From Devosia rhizoryzae (GTDB lineage: Bacteria; Pseudomonadota; Alphaproteobacteria; Rhizobiales; Devosiaceae), in NCBI RefSeq assembly GCF_016698665.1, contig NZ_CP068046.1:868001-932000 (forward strand): DNA of 64,000 nt, read 5' to 3'. Below are positions 37,034 to 45,131 of this stretch, piece by piece. The stretch's first letter is position 1. Every line of letters starts with the position of its first letter. The position numbers were made by a program, and so were the translations under genes. Under the pieces are notes generated by a model. That model saw nothing but the letters and a program-made list of their open reading frames with translations. It did not search any database and was not told the DNA's origin.

Positions 37034-37351
37034 TTACACTTCCAAGTCGCGCAGACGCAGCTCCGATTCTTCGGGGATGTCGCTGGCGCCGATGCGGGCA
37101 TAGAACTCGCTCAGCGTTTGCGGCGTCGGCGCTAGGGCGCCCGAGAGAACTGCCGCAGCAAAGGTGGCGCCGGCGCTTGGCGGCTCATAGTCAGGCACCG
37201 GGTCCGGAGCAGGACGGCGATTGTAGGTGAGGTTTGCCGTGGCTTTCTCGACCGCAGACGGTGGCGCAAGCGGGGCAGGGCTGATGCCGCGCTGTGCCGA
37301 CGCGGCTGCAACACTTGGCGATCCGGCGGGAAGAACTGGCGGTGCGATCAT
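37034..37351 (-). CDS. Uncharacterised small protein in the flagellar cluster
   Basis: 105 residues, very rich in Ala and Pro for the first 65 residues, then a short amphipathic C-terminal segment with TLSEFYARIGA and acidic residues. It has no signal peptide, membrane span or Cys. AAGGA precedes the ATG at 37351 at good spacing, and a terminator follows. It lies about 100 bp downstream of the flgN-like gene. A disordered Ala/Pro-rich N terminus is common in type III-exported flagellar proteins, so export is conceivable, but I do not recognise the family. Confidence 0.6.
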   Translation of the reverse strand: MIAPPVLPAGSPSVAAASAQRGISPAPLAPPSAVEKATANLTYNRRPAPDPVPDYEPPSAGATFAAAVLSGALAPTPQTLSEFYARIGASDIPEESELRLRDLEV

Positions 37352-37452
37352 GAGCGGTGTCCTTCTGTACACGCTATGGCACGCAACGATAGCCTCGGCC
37401 CTGCCGCTCTCCGGTTTAGACCTCTAGTGGTCATTAAATCAAAAGCGACGGA

Positions 37453-37920
37453 TCAGAGTGCCCGGTTGATCGCGATGCCCTTGGCGGAAGAAGCCGGGTC
37501 GGCAGTGACGCGACCGGCGGTGCCGTAGGTCTTGGTGCGGTTGTTCTGGCCGACCATTCGGGCGACGTCGGTGAGGACGTCCTCGGTGACAGTTTTTGCG
37601 GTGGCGAGGACGCGCAGGTTTTCGGCCATCTGGGTGGCAAGGCTTTCGTGGCCGGCGCGGAGACGGTCCATGAGCTGGGGGGCTTCGGCAACGATGCGCT
37701 TGGTCTCGCGCTGGATGGCGCGGGCAAAGGTCACGTATTCCTGGGCGAGGCGGGTCTTTTCAGGGGTAAGTTCGCTCGCCTGTCGCAGGTGGCCGGCGCG
37801 CAGGAGCATGGTTTCCTGGTTCATGACGTTGACGAGGGAGGCCAAGGCCGTTTCGGCACGCGAGCAGAGATCGCCGGCAGGGAGGGTATCGAGGGCGGCG
37901 AGGCGGGCGGCTGCGGTCAT
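37453..37920 (-). CDS. Probable FlgN-like flagellar export chaperone
   Basis: 155 residues, nearly all helical, with no membrane span. A long heptad-type helix (SRAETALASLVNVMNQETMLL) and a second (ERE-rich, AIQRETKRIVAEAPQLMDRL) resemble the FlgN-type coiled-coil chaperones that escort FlgK and FlgL to the export gate. Its start overlaps the rod-binding protein's stop by four bases (ATGA). Assignment is from fold pattern and position, not from a diagnostic motif. Confidence 0.55.
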   Translation of the reverse strand: MTAAARLAALDTLPAGDLCSRAETALASLVNVMNQETMLLRAGHLRQASELTPEKTRLAQEYVTFARAIQRETKRIVAEAPQLMDRLRAGHESLATQMAENLRVLATAKTVTEDVLTDVARMVGQNNRTKTYGTAGRVTADPASSAKGIAINRAL

Positions 37921-38231
37921 TTATAGGCTCCGGACGCGGGAGAGAACATGGATTTGCTGGTGTTGGCGGCTTCCTGGAGGGCGAGCATTTCGCCCATCAG
38001 CTGATCGGCAAGGCCGATGCCGCCGTTCTGCGCCATGGAATTGGCGAGCTGTTCCGATTGCATGCCGCGCCAGGTGTCTTCGCCAAAGCCGCCGCCGAAA
38101 TTCTCGTCATCGGTCTTGATGCCGGAGAACATTTCCTTGGTTAGCATGTTGAGGAAGACGCCTTCGAGTTCCTCGGCCTGCTGGCGGATGCGCAGGGTCT
38201 GCTGCGGGGTAACGGAGGTGATGGTGTTCAT
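37917..38231 (-). CDS. FlgJ-type rod-binding protein (no muramidase domain)
   Basis: 104 residues. The sequence QQAEELEGVFLNMLTKEMF and the Gly-rich GGGFGEDTWRGMQSEQLANSMAQNGGIGLADQL match the N-terminal rod-binding domain of FlgJ. The C-terminal peptidoglycan hydrolase domain of enteric FlgJ is absent, as in other alphaproteobacteria. It caps the growing rod. It shares its start with the flgI stop. Confidence 0.88.
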   Translation of the reverse strand: MNTITSVTPQQTLRIRQQAEELEGVFLNMLTKEMFSGIKTDDENFGGGFGEDTWRGMQSEQLANSMAQNGGIGLADQLMGEMLALQEAANTSKSMFSPASGAYK

Positions 38232-39355
38232 CAGAGGACCTCGATCTCGGCCTGGAGGGCGCCGGCCGCCTTAATAGACTGGAGGATGGCGATGAGGTCG
38301 CGGGGCGAGATGCCCAGTGCGTTGAGGCCATCCACCAGCTGCTGGAGGGTCACGGACTCCTCGATGACTTCAAGCGCGGTGGCGGACTCGTTGACGTTGA
38401 GGTCGGTGCTGGGCTGTTCCGCGGTGACGCCGAGGCTCAACGGCGCGGGCTGCACCACGGTGGGGTTCTCGGCGATGGTGACGGTGAGGTTGGATTGGGC
38501 GACGGCGACGCTCGAGACGCGGACGTCCTTGCCCATGACGATGATGCCGGAATTTTCGTCGATGACGATCTTGGCGGGCTGGTCGGTCTGGACGATGAGC
38601 TGTTCGATGTCGGTGAGGAGATCGACGATATTGCCGTTGAAGCCGCGGGGCAGGGTGAGGCGGACGGTGGCCGGGTCTTCAGGCACGGCCGTGGGCACGC
38701 CGATGAAGTCGTTGACGGCCAGGGCAATGCGGCGGGCGGTAGTGAGATCGGGGTTGCGCAAGGCGAGGCGGAGGGAGCTTTGCGACCCGAGATGGAACTC
38801 GATCTCGCGCTCGATCAGGGCGCCGGAGGAGATGCGGCCCGTCGTGGGGACGCCGGAGATGACGGTTGCGGCGTCGCCTTCGGCCTTGAAGCCGTTGATC
38901 AGCACCGGTCCCTGGGCGATGGCGTAGACTTCGCCATCGGCGCCGAGGAGAGGCGTGACGAGGAGGGTGCCGCCCTGAAGGCTGTCGCTATCGCCGAGGG
39001 CGGCGACGGAAACGTCCATGCGGGAGCCCTGGGTGGCGAAGGGGCGCAGGTTTGCCGTGACCATGACGGCCGCGACATTGGCGGTGCGGACGTTTTCGCC
39101 GGCTGTGTTGACGCCGAGACGTTCGAGCATCGACTGCAGCGACTGCTTGGTGAAGGGGGAATTGTTGAGGCTGTCGCCGGTGCCATTGAGGCCGACCACA
39201 AGGCCGTAGCCGACAAGCTGGTTTTCACGCACGCCTTCAAAATCGACGATGTCCTTGATGCGCGCGGGAGCGGCAGTGGCAGCGGATAGCGGCGTCAGCA
39301 GGAGCGCGGCGCTCAAGGTGGCAGCGAACAGCGATCGGAACAGGCGGTTTGGCAT
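38231..39355 (-). CDS. flgI: Flagellar P-ring protein FlgI
   Basis: 374 residues with an N-terminal signal peptide (cleavage near the AAPARIKDI junction). The core matches the P-ring family (DFEGVRENQLVGYGLVVGLN, and the ILQSIKAAGALQAEIEVL tail). It is secreted by Sec and assembles around the rod in the periplasm. There are ATGs at 39361 and 39355. The sigma-54 element ahead predicts a start site near 39371, and the GGGG upstream suits the 39355 start better. It begins the flgI-flgJ-flgN-like unit, divergent from fliX. Confidence 0.93.
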   Translation of the reverse strand: MPNRLFRSLFAATLSAALLLTPLSAATAAPARIKDIVDFEGVRENQLVGYGLVVGLNGTGDSLNNSPFTKQSLQSMLERLGVNTAGENVRTANVAAVMVTANLRPFATQGSRMDVSVAALGDSDSLQGGTLLVTPLLGADGEVYAIAQGPVLINGFKAEGDAATVISGVPTTGRISSGALIEREIEFHLGSQSSLRLALRNPDLTTARRIALAVNDFIGVPTAVPEDPATVRLTLPRGFNGNIVDLLTDIEQLIVQTDQPAKIVIDENSGIIVMGKDVRVSSVAVAQSNLTVTIAENPTVVQPAPLSLGVTAEQPSTDLNVNESATALEVIEESVTLQQLVDGLNALGISPRDLIAILQSIKAAGALQAEIEVL

Positions 39356-39381
39356 GGGCATCCCCGTTTGCCGAAAGACAA

Positions 39382-39397
39382 TGCGAGAAGCGTGCCA
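39382..39397 (-). promoter_or_regulatory. Sigma-54 promoter of the flgI operon
   Basis: On the minus strand TGGCACGCTTCTCGCA has a perfect TGGCACG -24 block and GC ten bases after GG. The transcript would start near 39371, giving a very short leader before flgI. Confidence 0.75.
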
Positions 39398-39460
39398 GGT
39401 TGCTAGATCATTGTTAGTGCTCGTCTTTGTTGATCATCTCCCTCGGTTCTCATAATGGCC

Positions 39461-39475
39461 GTGCAGTTCTTGCCG
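39461..39475. promoter_or_regulatory. FlbD/ftr-like palindrome upstream of flgI
   Basis: GTGCA-GTTCT-TGCCG, a one-mismatch form of CGGCA-N5-TGCCG, lies about 65 bp upstream of the flgI -24 element. Confidence 0.45.
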
Positions 39476-39481
39476 GGTCGG

Positions 39482-39496
39482 TTAAGCGTCTGTTAA
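39482..39496 (+). promoter_or_regulatory. CtrA-type box upstream of fliX
   Basis: TTAA-GCGTCTG-TTAA (followed by CC) is a perfect TTAA-N7-TTAA box, 40 bp ahead of the fliX start. Caulobacter fliX is also CtrA-controlled. Confidence 0.75.
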
Positions 39497-39503
39497 CCAG
39501 GAT

Positions 39504-39518
39504 GGGCAGATTTTGCCG
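39504..39518. promoter_or_regulatory. FlbD/ftr-like palindrome in the fliX promoter
   Basis: GGGCA-GATTT-TGCCG lies seven bases downstream of the CtrA box, between it and the fliX start, at a position where a bound protein would hinder transcription of fliX. Confidence 0.55.
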
Positions 39519-39535
39519 GTGTCCTGTCTAGCTCA

Positions 39536-39967
39536 GTGAGTCCGTTCTTGCGCATCGATGGCCCTATCCGAACCAGCGGCGTTGCGAGCCGCGCTGCCGC
39601 GGGCAAGGCCGGCAGCGGACCGGCTTTCGTGCCGGCGGGCGGCGCTGCGCCAGCGCGGGTGGCGAGCGCTGTGCCGGTAAGCGCATTGACGGGGCTCGAT
39701 GCGATCCTCGCGCTACAGACGGTCGGGGATTTCAGCGAAAGCCGCCGCAAGTCGGTCAAACGCGGCACTGTGCTGCTGGATCTCCTTGAAGACATGAAGG
39801 CCGACCTTCTTGTCGGCAAGGCTTCTCCGGACCGGCTGGGAGCGATGATGACGCAACTGAGCGACATGCGGGAGCGGATCGATCCGGGGCTCGACGCGGT
39901 TCTGGACGACATAGAATTGCGGGTCCGGGTGGAGCTGGCCAAGCAGGGGCATTATCCCGCGGTCTGA
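39536..39967 (+). CDS. fliX: Flagellar assembly regulator FliX
   Basis: 143 residues. A flexible Ala/Gly/Pro-rich N terminus is followed by a helical domain containing LTGLDAILALQTVGDF, RRKSVKRGTVLLDLLEDMKADLL and RVRVELAKQGHYP, the pattern of FliX. In Caulobacter FliX links completion of the early flagellar structure to activation of FlbD and hence of sigma-54 genes. The start is GTG at 39536; no upstream ATG is in frame and the ribosome site is weak. Divergent from flgI, as in Caulobacter. Confidence 0.88.
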   Translation: MSPFLRIDGPIRTSGVASRAAAGKAGSGPAFVPAGGAAPARVASAVPVSALTGLDAILALQTVGDFSESRRKSVKRGTVLLDLLEDMKADLLVGKASPDRLGAMMTQLSDMRERIDPGLDAVLDDIELRVRVELAKQGHYPAV

Positions 39968-40136
39968 AGCCGACAAGATGCGCTTTCGCCCCGTTCATCA
40001 AATTGTTGTCAGTCTTCGTTATGCGCCTGCTGCGCAATGGTCCTGCCGTGTTAAGCAGCGCCGCGCTGTGTGCTTGCCCAAGGGAGGGGAGGCGCATATA
40101 TAGCGCGCCAAGGGCGCATGGGAGATGAGTCTGCTG

Positions 40137-40553
40137 ATGTCTTCAGTTGAGGTTACCGACTATCGGCCCAGCGACAACGAGCCGTTCATGAACCCGCGGC
40201 AGCGGGAATACTTCCGGAACAAGCTGTTGTCCTGGAAAGACGAGATTTTGCGGGAAAGCCGCCTGACGCTCGAAAACCTTCAGGAAGAGTCGCAGAACCA
40301 TCCGGATATGGCGGATCGCGCCAGTTCGGAAAGCGATCGCTCGCTTGAATTGCGTACCCGCGACCGGCAGCGCAAACTGATTGCCAAGATCGACAGTGCG
40401 CTCAAGCGCATCGACGATGGCACCTATGGCTATTGCGAAGAGACCGGGGATCCCATCGGCATTGCGCGTCTCGATGCGCGCCCGACGGCAACGCTGAGCC
40501 TTGAGGCGCAGGAGCTGCACGAGCGGCGCGAAAAGGTTTATCGCGACGAGTAG
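40137..40553 (+). CDS. dksA: RNA polymerase-binding transcription factor DksA
   Basis: 138 residues from the ATG at 40137, which has GGAG twelve bases upstream; the in-frame ATG at 40125 touches that GGAG and is less likely. The coiled-coil tip motif DMADRAS carries the catalytic D-x2-D-x-A pattern. The globular end (YGYCEETGDPIGIARLDARP, then ATLSLEAQ) keeps only one of the four zinc-ligand Cys, so it should be zinc-free, as in several alphaproteobacteria. It works with ppGpp on RNA polymerase. A strong terminator follows. Confidence 0.93.
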   Translation: MSSVEVTDYRPSDNEPFMNPRQREYFRNKLLSWKDEILRESRLTLENLQEESQNHPDMADRASSESDRSLELRTRDRQRKLIAKIDSALKRIDDGTYGYCEETGDPIGIARLDARPTATLSLEAQELHERREKVYRDE

Positions 40554-40573
40554 GCGCTCTCGCTTCTGAAGTG

Positions 40574-40599
40574 AAAAGCCCGCATCGCTGCGGGCTTTT
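40574..40599. terminator. Bidirectional terminator after dksA
   Basis: An 11-bp perfect stem AAAAGCCCGCA / TGCGGGCTTTT with a TCGC loop and trailing T. It serves dksA and the convergent YCII gene. Confidence 0.92.
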
Positions 40600-40603
40600 T
40601 GAT

Positions 40604-41017
40604 TTACATCCTGGACACGTTGCGATCATAGACTTCCTGGATCTCGGGGGTCATGATCTCGTCGAAGGCTTCGGTGCCGTAGACGGGACGGATGTCGATG
40701 TCGCTGTCCGAGAACATCGGATTGGGGCAGCGTTTCACCCATTCCACGGCCTCGTCCATGTCGCGCACTTCCCAGATCCAGTAGCCGGCAACCAGTTCCT
40801 TGGTTTCGGAGAAGGGGCCATCGATCACCGAGCGGTCCGAGCCGCTGAAATGGATGCGCTTGGCGAATTTGGAGGGCTGCAGCCCATCGCCGCCCAGCAT
40901 GATGCCGGCATTGATCAGCTGCTCATTGTACTTGGTCATGGCTTCGAGAAGTTCGGTCGTGGGCAGACGGCCTTGCTCGCTATCCACGGTGGCTTTGACG
41001 AATACGACGACACGCAT
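40604..41017 (-). CDS. YCII-related (DGPF-domain) protein
   Basis: 137 residues in a compact ferredoxin-like alpha/beta fold. The DGPFSETKELVAGYWIWEV block, beginning at about residue 66, is the DGPF signature of the YCII-related superfamily, and the sequence starts MRVVVFVKATVDSE as in many members. Such proteins are often encoded beside sigma factors; none is present here. No catalytic activity can be assigned. It converges on dksA and is followed on the same strand by nothing closer than the terminator. Confidence 0.85.
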   Translation of the reverse strand: MRVVVFVKATVDSEQGRLPTTELLEAMTKYNEQLINAGIMLGGDGLQPSKFAKRIHFSGSDRSVIDGPFSETKELVAGYWIWEVRDMDEAVEWVKRCPNPMFSDSDIDIRPVYGTEAFDEIMTPEIQEVYDRNVSRM

Positions 41018-41092
41018 GTCTTTCTCCTGTTTTCAGGAAGGCAAGATCGCCTTCATGACGGGAAGACGAGTGGCCGAAATCGGCTTCGACAT

Positions 41093-42589
41093 TTATTTTC
41101 CGTAGCGCTGCCGGAGATGGTTTTTGAAGTGGTCGGCGTTGAGCGGCTCGCCCGTCGCGCGGGTAATGAGGTCGGGTGTCGAGTAGCGCGAGGCCTGGCT
41201 CCAGACGCGATCGGAGCGCCATTGATTGATGGCGGTAAAGTCGCCGGCGCGCATCTGATTGCCCATATCGGGCAAGTCCTTCTTCATGGCCGCGCCGAGC
41301 TGGGCGGCGATCATGGCGCCCAGGGTGTAGCTGGGGAAATAGCCGAAGGCGCCACCCGGCCAATGGACGTCCTGCATCGGCCCATCCTTGGGATCGTCCT
41401 TCGTCGAAATGCCCATATACTCGGTCATCTTGGCGTCCCAGGCTTCCGGGATCTGGCTGACCTCGAGCTTGCCGGTGACCAAGTCCTGTTCGAGTTCGTA
41501 GCGCAGGATAACGTGAAGCGGGTAGGTGACCTCGTCGGCATCGACGCGGATGAAGCCACGTTCGACGAAATTGACCTCGTTGAGCACGTCGGCGATGTCC
41601 CAGTCGGGGATCGCCTCTTCGCCCAGATACTGGCTGACCTGCGGCAGCATGAAGTGCCAGAAGTCCGGGCTGCGGGCGAGCTGCATTTCGACGAAGAGCG
41701 ACTGCGACTCATGCATGCCCATGCCGCGCGCCTTGCCGAGCGGCCAGTGCGACCAGTCCTTGGGAAGACCCTGCTCATAGAGCGCGTGGCCGGTTTCGTG
41801 CAGCACGCCCATCAGCGAGGATAGGAATTCGTCGGTGCGATAACGCGTGGTCATGCGCACGTCGGTGGGCACGCCGCCGCAGAAGGGGTGATGCGAGACG
41901 GCGAGCGAGCCATGGGTAAAGTCAAAGCCGACGGCGCGCATGGCGGCGAGGCCGAGTTCGCGCTGACGTTCGATGGGGTAGGGGCCGTTCAAAGTCTTGC
42001 GCGGGTGGCGAGCGAGCCGTTCTTCCTGCACCGCGAGAGCCTCGGGCACAAAGGTCTTGAGGAAGCTCTTGAGGTCATTGAAGACGAGGTCGATGTCGGC
42101 AGTTCGGTTGCCAGGATCGTATTGATCCATCAGCGCGTCATAAGGAGCAAGGCCCGTGGCCTCGGCGCGCAGCTGTGCTTCTTCGCGCACCAGGGCAACG
42201 ACGCCTTCGAGCGCGGGCAGGAAACTGTCCCAGTCGCCCTTGGCGCGGAGGTCGCGCCAGAGCTGTTCGGAGCGCATGGTGGCGGCAGTGCGGCGCTGAA
42301 CGAACTCGGTGGGCAGGCAGGTGGCGTTGACATAGGCGCGCTCGAGCTCGTTGAGCGCGAGGCCTTGATCTTCACTCAGGTTCTCGTTGCGGGCCGCATC
42401 GATCCAGTCGCGAATTTCCGGGGCTGTCGCCTGGGCGTGGTACATGCCGGCAAGGTTGGACATCGCCTCGGCGCGCTTTTCGCCGCCGCCCACCGCCATA
42501 TGCGTGGCTTCGTCGGCGCCAAGGATCGAGAGCGCATGTTCAAGCGCTTCGAGGCGGCGGCCGAGATCGTCGAGTTTTTGGAAGGACAT
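41093..42589 (-). CDS. Metallocarboxypeptidase, M32 (Taq) family
   Basis: 498 residues from the ATG at 42589 (GGAG nine bases upstream). The zinc site HETGH lies at 264-268 and HESQS at 293-297, the M32 signature. The fold is almost entirely helical. No signal peptide, so the enzyme is expected in the cytoplasm, removing C-terminal residues from peptides. It sits about 75 bp upstream of the YCII gene on the same strand. A longer in-frame start at 42622 adds 11 unrelated residues. Confidence 0.92.
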   Translation of the reverse strand: MSFQKLDDLGRRLEALEHALSILGADEATHMAVGGGEKRAEAMSNLAGMYHAQATAPEIRDWIDAARNENLSEDQGLALNELERAYVNATCLPTEFVQRRTAATMRSEQLWRDLRAKGDWDSFLPALEGVVALVREEAQLRAEATGLAPYDALMDQYDPGNRTADIDLVFNDLKSFLKTFVPEALAVQEERLARHPRKTLNGPYPIERQRELGLAAMRAVGFDFTHGSLAVSHHPFCGGVPTDVRMTTRYRTDEFLSSLMGVLHETGHALYEQGLPKDWSHWPLGKARGMGMHESQSLFVEMQLARSPDFWHFMLPQVSQYLGEEAIPDWDIADVLNEVNFVERGFIRVDADEVTYPLHVILRYELEQDLVTGKLEVSQIPEAWDAKMTEYMGISTKDDPKDGPMQDVHWPGGAFGYFPSYTLGAMIAAQLGAAMKKDLPDMGNQMRAGDFTAINQWRSDRVWSQASRYSTPDLITRATGEPLNADHFKNHLRQRYGK

Positions 42590-42769
42590 GAGGGGAGCTC
42601 CGTGTTGCCCGAGTTTTTTCACGACCCGGTTCGGCAGGCAAGGCGGGGTCTTTGTCTCTTGTGGTCCTTACGCCACAACAGTCCGTTTTTTGAGTGGTGA
42701 CAATCCGTTGTGAGTTGACTGATGCGATGGTCCGCCACCTATGAAGAGGAAGTTTTTGGGGGACTTTTC

Positions 42770-44854
42770 GTGACCAGCATCTTCGTCAGGCGCCTTGCCG
42801 CGTCCGCTCTCGCTCTTTTCGCTGCGGCGAACACGGTGCAGGCGCAGGATTTTACCGCCGAATTCAACCGGCAGTGGGGCCTGCGGATGATCGGGGTCGA
42901 TGAAGTCATGACGCAGCGTTGGAATGGCGCCGGGGTCATGGTTGGCGTTCTGGATACCGGGCTTGAGACTAGTCCTTTCCACCCTGAATTCGCTGGTCGT
43001 CTGAATGGTCTGATGTTCGACGGTTTCTGGGGGATGCCCTACCTAGATAGCGACGACAGTGGTCACGGTACCCATGTTGCTGGAACGATTGCTGCCAATC
43101 GAGATGGCTATGGCATGGTGGGCGTTGCGTCTGGCTCGACCGTCGTACCTTTACGTATTCTGGCGGATGGAAGTCCAGGCACAGTGTCCGGTGTCGATGT
43201 GCTGCGCGGTTCGGTGCGCTACGGCCTTGCCAATAACGTGCGCATTTTCAATGCGTCCTTCGGCGCCTACAGTGGCTACAACTTCGAATATGATCCAGTT
43301 GGCCGGGCGCGGACCTATTTTAACCGGGACCAGCTGATCGCCAAATCTGCCGCAGAGCTTGGTGTCTATAGAGAAGTTGTCCAAGCGGGCGGCGTCATGG
43401 TTTTCGCAAATGGCAATTGGGGCGACCACGATCCGGCGCAGTTTCCGCTGTCGGTGCAGGCGGCGGCCCCATACTATTTCCCGGAGCTGGAGCGTGGTTG
43501 GCTGGCCGTGACTTCAGTAGGTCCGACTAACCTCGCCGTTTACTCGCAGATTTGCAGCGTTGGCATGATGTGGTGCCTTTCCGCGCCGGGTGGTGATCAT
43601 TCGGTGGGAACAAGCGTTCCCGGCACCGGTGATGGCGGCATTCTCGCTCCTTATCCGACGTCGCTCAATCCTGACCCGAGTGAAGGCGTGCGCGAAGGCT
43701 ACATTGATGGGCGGCGCTTTGCCTCGTTTGAAGGCACCTCCATGGCTGCGCCGCACGTGTCCGGCGCTCTCGCGATTGCCAAGCAGCTTTATCCCAATGC
43801 GTCCTATCAAGACTTGCGGACGCTAATCCTGCAGACGGCGACCGATATCGGCGCTGCCGGCATCGATCCCGTTTATGGCTGGGGTCTGCTCAATGTCCGC
43901 AACATCGTTGATGCGGCTTCGCCACTTGCCGGCACGGTTTATGCGCAGCAGAGCTGGGCGCGGCAGGGCGTGGTCAATCACCTGATCGACGGGCTCAATC
44001 CCAATGCGGCCGTGGAGCGGGGCGGCGACTGGGGCTATTGGGCCATGCCTCTCGAGGTTTCGGGCACGATCAACAATGCCAATCCGGCGCTATCGGCAAG
44101 TCTTGGCGCGGCCGGACTTACGGCTGGTGTCGAGGGCGGCATTGCGCCGGACTGGTATGTCAAGGTCTTCGGTGCCGTGTCGCAGTCGACGATTGGGGCA
44201 AACGGCAATTCTGCCAGCGATACCGGCCTCCACCTCGGCGGCCAGGTCGTGTATGAAAGCCAGGCCTTGTTCGGTGATCTTACCCTAGGCGGCAGCCTTT
44301 TTGCCGGCAGTGTCAGCCGCGGCGCGGCGCCCGGCATGGGCGGCGTCATCGCCGGCTCGATCGGACAATCGGGCATGCTGGACTGGGCGCAGTGGTCGGC
44401 CATCCGGCTAGGGCATCATTTCGAGATCGGCGAGGCTGGCGTCCTTTCGCCTTACGCCTTCGGGCGACTGGTGCACCAGAACCTGTCGCCTTTCTCCGAA
44501 ACCGGCTCAATCCTTGCGCTTTCCGGCGCCGCGGCCACTAGCCTTGTGGGTGAGTTGGGCGTCGGTCTCAAGTGGGAGGGGCCTAGCGTTGAAGCCGGAC
44601 CGCTCGACATCACGCCGGTGCTCGATGTCGCCTATAGCCAGCAGTCGGGAACTGACACGCGGGCTTTCTCGCTGCTCGGCAATGGCACGACCGCTTCATC
44701 GGGCGCGCAGAGCGGCGGCACCCTGCAGGTTTCAACAGCGCTGGAGATGACCTCGGACCAGAGCCCGTTCGATCTCAAGCTCGGCTATACGGCACAGGTC
44801 CAGAGCAGCACGCTGGTGCACAGCGTGGGCCTCAAGCTCATGGGCTCTTTCTAG
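42770..44854 (+). CDS. Subtilisin-type autotransporter serine protease
   Basis: 694 residues from the GTG at 42770, which has GGGGGA upstream and places the signal peptide (cleaved near VQAQD, about residue 26) at the N terminus. The passenger is an S8 protease: Asp62 (VGVLDTG), His99 (SGHGTHVAGT) and Ser324 (EGTSMAAPH). From about residue 430 the sequence becomes a beta-rich autotransporter barrel that ends GLKLMGSF, with the terminal Phe typical of outer-membrane insertion. It presumably exposes or releases a surface protease. An ATG at 42722 would put 16 charged residues ahead of the signal peptide and is less likely. Confidence 0.85.
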   Translation: MTSIFVRRLAASALALFAAANTVQAQDFTAEFNRQWGLRMIGVDEVMTQRWNGAGVMVGVLDTGLETSPFHPEFAGRLNGLMFDGFWGMPYLDSDDSGHGTHVAGTIAANRDGYGMVGVASGSTVVPLRILADGSPGTVSGVDVLRGSVRYGLANNVRIFNASFGAYSGYNFEYDPVGRARTYFNRDQLIAKSAAELGVYREVVQAGGVMVFANGNWGDHDPAQFPLSVQAAAPYYFPELERGWLAVTSVGPTNLAVYSQICSVGMMWCLSAPGGDHSVGTSVPGTGDGGILAPYPTSLNPDPSEGVREGYIDGRRFASFEGTSMAAPHVSGALAIAKQLYPNASYQDLRTLILQTATDIGAAGIDPVYGWGLLNVRNIVDAASPLAGTVYAQQSWARQGVVNHLIDGLNPNAAVERGGDWGYWAMPLEVSGTINNANPALSASLGAAGLTAGVEGGIAPDWYVKVFGAVSQSTIGANGNSASDTGLHLGGQVVYESQALFGDLTLGGSLFAGSVSRGAAPGMGGVIAGSIGQSGMLDWAQWSAIRLGHHFEIGEAGVLSPYAFGRLVHQNLSPFSETGSILALSGAAATSLVGELGVGLKWEGPSVEAGPLDITPVLDVAYSQQSGTDTRAFSLLGNGTTASSGAQSGGTLQVSTALEMTSDQSPFDLKLGYTAQVQSSTLVHSVGLKLMGSF

Positions 44855-45020
44855 GGGCGCCGCTGGCGCCCTTTTTCTCGTCGCCCAAAGCGATGAACAC
44901 GCCGCTCAGGGCCGCACCGAGCGCGACGCCAATAGCGATGCCCATTCCTATATTGTCCATGAAGGCGCCGATGACGACGCCAAGCATGACGCCGATGACC
45001 AGTGACATTCCCGTTTTCAT
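44838..45020 (-). CDS. Small glycine-rich membrane protein
   Basis: 60 residues with two hydrophobic helices separated by a short loop: MSLVIGVMLGVVIGAFMD and GMGIAIGVALGAALSGVFIAL. Regularly spaced Gly (glycine-zipper style) suggests helix packing in the membrane. The ATG at 45020 has a strong AGGAGG eight bases upstream, supporting a real gene; longer starts are not supported. It overlaps the convergent autotransporter gene by 17 bp. Function unknown. Confidence 0.7.
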   Translation of the reverse strand: MKTGMSLVIGVMLGVVIGAFMDNIGMGIAIGVALGAALSGVFIALGDEKKGASGAPRKSP

Positions 45021-45079
45021 GTGCGTGTCCTCCTGATGAGGACAATCTGAAACAGCGGCCGGTGTTCCCAAAAAAGAGA

Positions 45080-45105
45080 AGGCGCAGCCCGGGGAGGCTG
45101 CGCCT
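45080..45105 (-). terminator. Terminator of the flgF-flgH operon
   Basis: A 10-bp stem (AGGCGCAGCC / GGCTGCGCCT) followed on the minus strand by TCTCTTTTTT, about 27 bp past the flgH stop codon. Confidence 0.88.
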
Positions 45106-45131
45106 GGGGACCTGCCGGGGAGCAGGGGGGA

